DNA from: Acidithiobacillus ferruginosus
Lineage (GTDB): Bacteria; Pseudomonadota; Gammaproteobacteria; Acidithiobacillales; Acidithiobacillaceae
Direction of reading: 5' to 3'
Length of the DNA stretch: 17,393 nt
Assembly: GCF_018854495.1 (NCBI RefSeq)
Contig: NZ_JABBDR010000033.1
Span: 1-17,393, forward strand
The notes under the pieces are model-generated. The model saw only the letters and a list, made by a program, of their open reading frames with translations, had not been told where the DNA came from and ran no database searches. Below are positions 14,833-17,393 of the stretch, piece by piece. Position numbers and translations under genes: made by a program. Numbering within the stretch: position 1 is the stretch's first letter; the number at the start of each line of letters is the position of its first letter.

Positions 14833-16382
14833 ATATGATGTCAATAAAAACCCGCTGGGCGCAACTGGAAGCCCTGGTGGGCGCCCCCAAGCGGGTGGAA
14901 CAGATTGCCGCCGATATGCTGGACCATTGGGAAAAGCGCAAGAGCATCCTGTCCGGCAAGGCCATGATCGTCGCCATGAGCCGCCGCATCGCCGTGGAAC
15001 TCTATGATGCCATCATCCAGTTGCGTCCCGACTGGCTCGGCGAAGACGACACGCGAGGCCGCATCAAGGTGGTCATGACGGGTTCGGCCAGCGATCCCAT
15101 CGAATGGAAGCGGCATATTCGCAGCAAGGCGGGCAATGAAGCCATTGCCGACCGCCTGAAAGACCCCGAAGACCCGCTAGAGATCGTCATCGTGCGGGAC
15201 ATGTGGCTGACCGGCTTCGACGCCCCGGCCCTCAACACCCTCTATGTGGACAAGCCCATGCGCGGGCACACGCTCATGCAGGCCATCGCCCGCGTCAACC
15301 GGGTATTCACCAACAAGTCCGGCGGACTGGTGGTGGACTACATCGGCATCGCCCAGGACCTGAAAAACGCCATCGCCACCTACACCCGATCCGGTGGCAA
15401 GGGAAATCCGGCGGAAACCGTGCAGGCCGCCATCAAGGTGATGCTGGAAAAGCTGGATATCTGCCGTAGTATTTTCCACGGCTGTGACTATCAGGATTAT
15501 CTCACCGGCGATGGATCGGAAAAGGTGGCCACCCTGCGCAAGGGCACCGAGTTCATCCTGGCCCAGGAGCTTACGGAAGAAGGCCTCAAACGCCGCTTCC
15601 GCAATGCCACATCCGGCCTCAAAAAAGCGGCGACCCTGGCCGCCGGCGACGATGTGGTGGAACGTTGCCGGACCGAGATCGTTTTCTTCCTGAGTGTCCG
15701 CGCCACTCTGGACAAGACCAGTGACGCGGAATCCCTGGTGGAAGAACAGGAATACGCCATCCGCCAGTTGATCGACCAATCCATCGCCCCGGAAGGCGTA
15801 GTGGACCTGTATGCCGTGGCGGGCCTGCCCAAAAGCGAAATATCCCTGCTGTCCGATGAATTCATCCACCAGATCGAGGCCATGCCCGAAAAGAATCTGG
15901 CCCTGGAAATGCTGCGCCGCCTGTTGCAGGACAAGGTGCGCAAGGAAGGCAAAGGCAACCTGATCCAGAGCAAGGCGTTTTCGGAAAAGCTGGAAGAAGC
16001 CCTGCGCAAATACCACAACCGCTCGGTGGATACGGTCGAAGTCATGCAGGAACTCATCGAACTGGCGAAAGCCTTGCAGGCGCTGGATCAACGCCACGCG
16101 GGACTGGGCCTCAGCAAGGACGAAGCGGCGTTTTATGACGCCCTGGCGACCAACGATTCCGCCGTGCAGGCCATGGGCGACGAGGCCCTGAAAATGATCG
16201 CCAAGGAAGTAGCCGATACCGTGCGCCAGAATACCCGCATCGACTGGTCCATCCGCGAGCAGGCGCGTGCCCACTTGCGGCGCATGGTGAAACGGGTGCT
16301 ACGGAAACACGGCTATCCGCCCGACATGCAGGAAGGGGCGGTGAATATGGTTATTGAGCAGGCTGAGGGGTTGGTGGCATAA
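14829..16382 (+). CDS. hsdR: Truncated type I restriction subunit HsdR (second helicase domain and C-terminus only)
   Basis: The frame is open for 517 residues. After a short MNMMSIKT it enters directly the middle of HsdR at [15 protein letters not shown]. The second RecA-like domain has [18 protein letters not shown] at 43-60, VVMTGSASD at 81-89, motif V TGFDAP at 128-133 and motif [10 protein letters not shown] at 151-158, followed by the helical DUF3387-type C-terminal region. The N-terminal PD-(D/E)xK nuclease, Walker A and DEAD-box parts are absent, so it cannot cut or translocate DNA. HsdR proteins usually have about 1000 residues. The ATG overlaps the hsdS stop, so it may be the native hsdR start joined in frame to the 3' half after an internal deletion. 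No clear ribosome binding site is present. The frame remains free of stops. Confidence 0.88.
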   Translation: MNMMSIKTRWAQLEALVGAPKRVEQIAADMLDHWEKRKSILSGKAMIVAMSRRIAVELYDAIIQLRPDWLGEDDTRGRIKVVMTGSASDPIEWKRHIRSKAGNEAIADRLKDPEDPLEIVIVRDMWLTGFDAPALNTLYVDKPMRGHTLMQAIARVNRVFTNKSGGLVVDYIGIAQDLKNAIATYTRSGGKGNPAETVQAAIKVMLEKLDICRSIFHGCDYQDYLTGDGSEKVATLRKGTEFILAQELTEEGLKRRFRNATSGLKKAATLAAGDDVVERCRTEIVFFLSVRATLDKTSDAESLVEEQEYAIRQLIDQSIAPEGVVDLYAVAGLPKSEISLLSDEFIHQIEAMPEKNLALEMLRRLLQDKVRKEGKGNLIQSKAFSEKLEEALRKYHNRSVDTVEVMQELIELAKALQALDQRHAGLGLSKDEAAFYDALATNDSAVQAMGDEALKMIAKEVADTVRQNTRIDWSIREQARAHLRRMVKRVLRKHGYPPDMQEGAVNMVIEQAEGLVA

Positions 16383-16384
16383 CG

Positions 16385-16620
16385 CTATGTGGCAGCCATC
16401 ACTACCGCCGTCCCATAAGCCGTGACCTCATTCATGGCCTGCCCTTGTCCAGCGTCAAATTCACCGGAATCAAAACGCATCCCCAGGACGGCATTGGCGC
16501 CAAGAGATCGGGCATGCTCGGCCAGTTGTTCCAGGGCGTCATCCCGCGCCCTCACGGTGTATGCGGGACTTCGTTGTCATGAGCCTTCTGCAACGACTGG
16601 ACGACCGCACCCGGAAAGGC
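16385..16620 (-). pseudogene. Truncated, frameshifted YbjQ/UPF0145 family remnant
   Basis: On the minus strand TVRARDDALEQLAEHARSLG, then ANAVLGMRFDSGEF and MNEVTAYGTAVVM, runs to a TAG at 16387-16385. This is the conserved C-terminal half of the YbjQ (UPF0145, heavy-metal-binding-like) family. Upstream, near 16555, the frame breaks: the preceding GAVVQSLQKAHDNEVPH lies in another frame, and the in-frame sequence has a TGA. The N-terminal half is missing because the vapC stop lies at 16630-16628. It converges on the hsdR fragment, with 2 bp between the stops. Confidence 0.7.
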
Positions 16621-16627
16621 CGCCCCT

Positions 16628-17014
16628 CTACACCAGCCGGACCGGCCCGGGATACCGCTCCAGTGTCACATCATTGGTCAACAGTACAAATCCCTCGACC
16701 GTTGCCTGTGCAATCAACAGCCGGTCGAACGGGTCTCTATGAATCAACGGCAAGGTGTCCACCTCAACAGCGTGTTCCCCGGATATGGGCAACTCAACGT
16801 ATCCATTGTCGATCAGCCCACGACGCAGCAGGCGCGCATCCACCTGAAAGTCTGGCCGGTTCAATCCGTTCTTTATGGCAACTTCCCAAATGCTCACTAC
16901 GCTGAAAAGCAGTTCGTTTTCCAGATCAGCCATCAGCGCACGAGCGCCTACAGGCACACGCTCAAGACTGTCCGCAGCCCACAGCAGCAGATGCGTGTCC
17001 AGCAATAGCTTCAC
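16628..17014 (-). CDS. vapC: VapC-type PIN-domain toxin (ribonuclease)
   Basis: The 128-residue PIN-domain protein has the acidic metal-binding residues in place: Asp6 in LLLDTHLLLW, Glu44 in SIWEVAIK, Asp94/Asp97 in HRDPFDRLLIAQA, and Asp115 in LLTNDVTLERY. Family knowledge: VapC toxins cleave specific tRNAs or rRNA when the antitoxin is degraded. The start is GTG at 17014, overlapping the antitoxin TGA as GTGA, so translation is coupled. The sequence closely matches the DTHLLLWA / PIN group usually paired with Phd-type antitoxins. Its gene end abuts the dead YbjQ fragment. Confidence 0.92.
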   Translation of the reverse strand: MKLLLDTHLLLWAADSLERVPVGARALMADLENELLFSVVSIWEVAIKNGLNRPDFQVDARLLRRGLIDNGYVELPISGEHAVEVDTLPLIHRDPFDRLLIAQATVEGFVLLTNDVTLERYPGPVRLV

Positions 17015-17256
17015 TCGCCACCCTCGAACAAGGGCTCAATTTCGTCGGCACCCATCGTGTTGAAATCATCCGGCACCTTGATCTGACCGGATAGGAACCC
17101 AAACCGTTTCCTCTGCGATGCGTCCGGCGCTTCCAGCGCGATGACCTTCACCATGGGCTTCCCCGCCTTGGCGATCACGAAAGAATCACCCTTGGCAGCC
17201 TTCTCAACCAATCTGGAAAGCTGCGTTTTCGCTTCGTGAATATTGTATGTCTGCAT
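17011..17256 (-). CDS. Phd/VapB-type antitoxin
   Basis: The 81-residue product begins MQTYNIHEAKTQLSRLVEKA and continues KGDSFVIAKAGKPMVKVI, the Phd/YefM fold that binds DNA and represses the operon. The C-terminal tail (SGQIKVPDDF and an acidic end) is of the toxin-binding type. The ATG at 17256 is chosen because it begins the Phd domain and is preceded by a GGGGG purine run on the minus strand; upstream in-frame starts at 17268 and 17307 lack support. The gene overlaps vapC by 4 bases. Confidence 0.92.
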   Translation of the reverse strand: MQTYNIHEAKTQLSRLVEKAAKGDSFVIAKAGKPMVKVIALEAPDASQRKRFGFLSGQIKVPDDFNTMGADEIEPLFEGGE

Positions 17257-17276
17257 GACTGCCCCCATGTGGACCA

Positions 17277-17295
17277 AGACTAGTGAACTAAGTCT
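17277..17295 (-). promoter_or_regulatory. Possible operator upstream of the Phd/VapC pair
   Basis: AGACTAGT (17277-17284) and ACTAAGTCT (17287-17295) form an inverted repeat with one bulged base, 21-39 bp upstream of the antitoxin start. Autoregulated Phd operons usually have such a palindrome over the promoter. The -10/-35 elements are not clear. The remaining bases to 17393 show no gene. Confidence 0.35.
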
Positions 17296-17393
17296 ACTAC
17301 AGCGCAAACGGGGAAGCCCGAGTTCGACAGTTAATCTCGCAACTCATTGATATTGCTTATAGCGATTTCAAAACGCTCCACTACAACAGCGTC

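Noticed and set aside
15177..16274. Minus-strand open frame of 365 codons opposite the hsdR fragment
   Set aside because: The plus strand has clear HsdR motifs V and VI and the C-terminal region; the antisense frame is a shadow.
16422..17063. Plus-strand open frames over the toxin-antitoxin region
   Set aside because: The minus strand carries recognisable PIN and Phd domains with overlapping stop and start; the plus frames are shadows.

Overview
The window looks like bacterial chromosome from a moderately GC-rich proteobacterium. The gene order DUF2232 membrane protein - rplI - dnaB - alr - radA, followed by pepP, and the protein flavour suggest an Acidithiobacillus-like organism. That assignment is inference from memory of the families; nothing in the window proves it.

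Region 1 (about 1-7200) is conserved core: the 3' end of a DUF2232 membrane protein, ribosomal protein L9, replicative helicase DnaB, alanine racemase, RadA, a small exported DUF4168-like protein and aminopeptidase P. Most genes run on the plus strand with short gaps, and alr and radA overlap by an ATGA. Region 2 (about 7200-8550) carries two envelope genes: a minus-strand exported protein that resembles a double-psi beta-barrel protein and has a good promoter, and a small Lpp-like alanine-zipper lipoprotein closed by a clear intrinsic terminator.

Region 3 (8664-16382) is the most unusual part. It is a dismantled type I restriction-modification locus. hsdM is full length. hsdS survives only as about its last 27 codons (14746-14832). 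hsdR keeps only the second helicase domain and the C-terminal region, in one open frame. The space where hsdS should be holds about 4.5 kb of other material: a XRE-type antitoxin remnant that has lost its helix-turn-helix core, an apparently intact PemK/MazF toxin-antitoxin pair, two truncated DUF4926 genes, a second decayed copy of the hsdM 3' end, frameshifted scraps, and then an intact sugar-porter MFS gene and an OprD-like porin gene that are visibly richer in A+T. This looks like a defence locus that has been overwritten in several steps and now carries a transport cassette.

Region 4 (16383-17393) holds, on the minus strand, a decayed YbjQ/UPF0145 fragment and an intact VapBC-type (Phd/PIN) toxin-antitoxin pair. 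No transposase, integrase, tRNA, rRNA or CRISPR array was seen.
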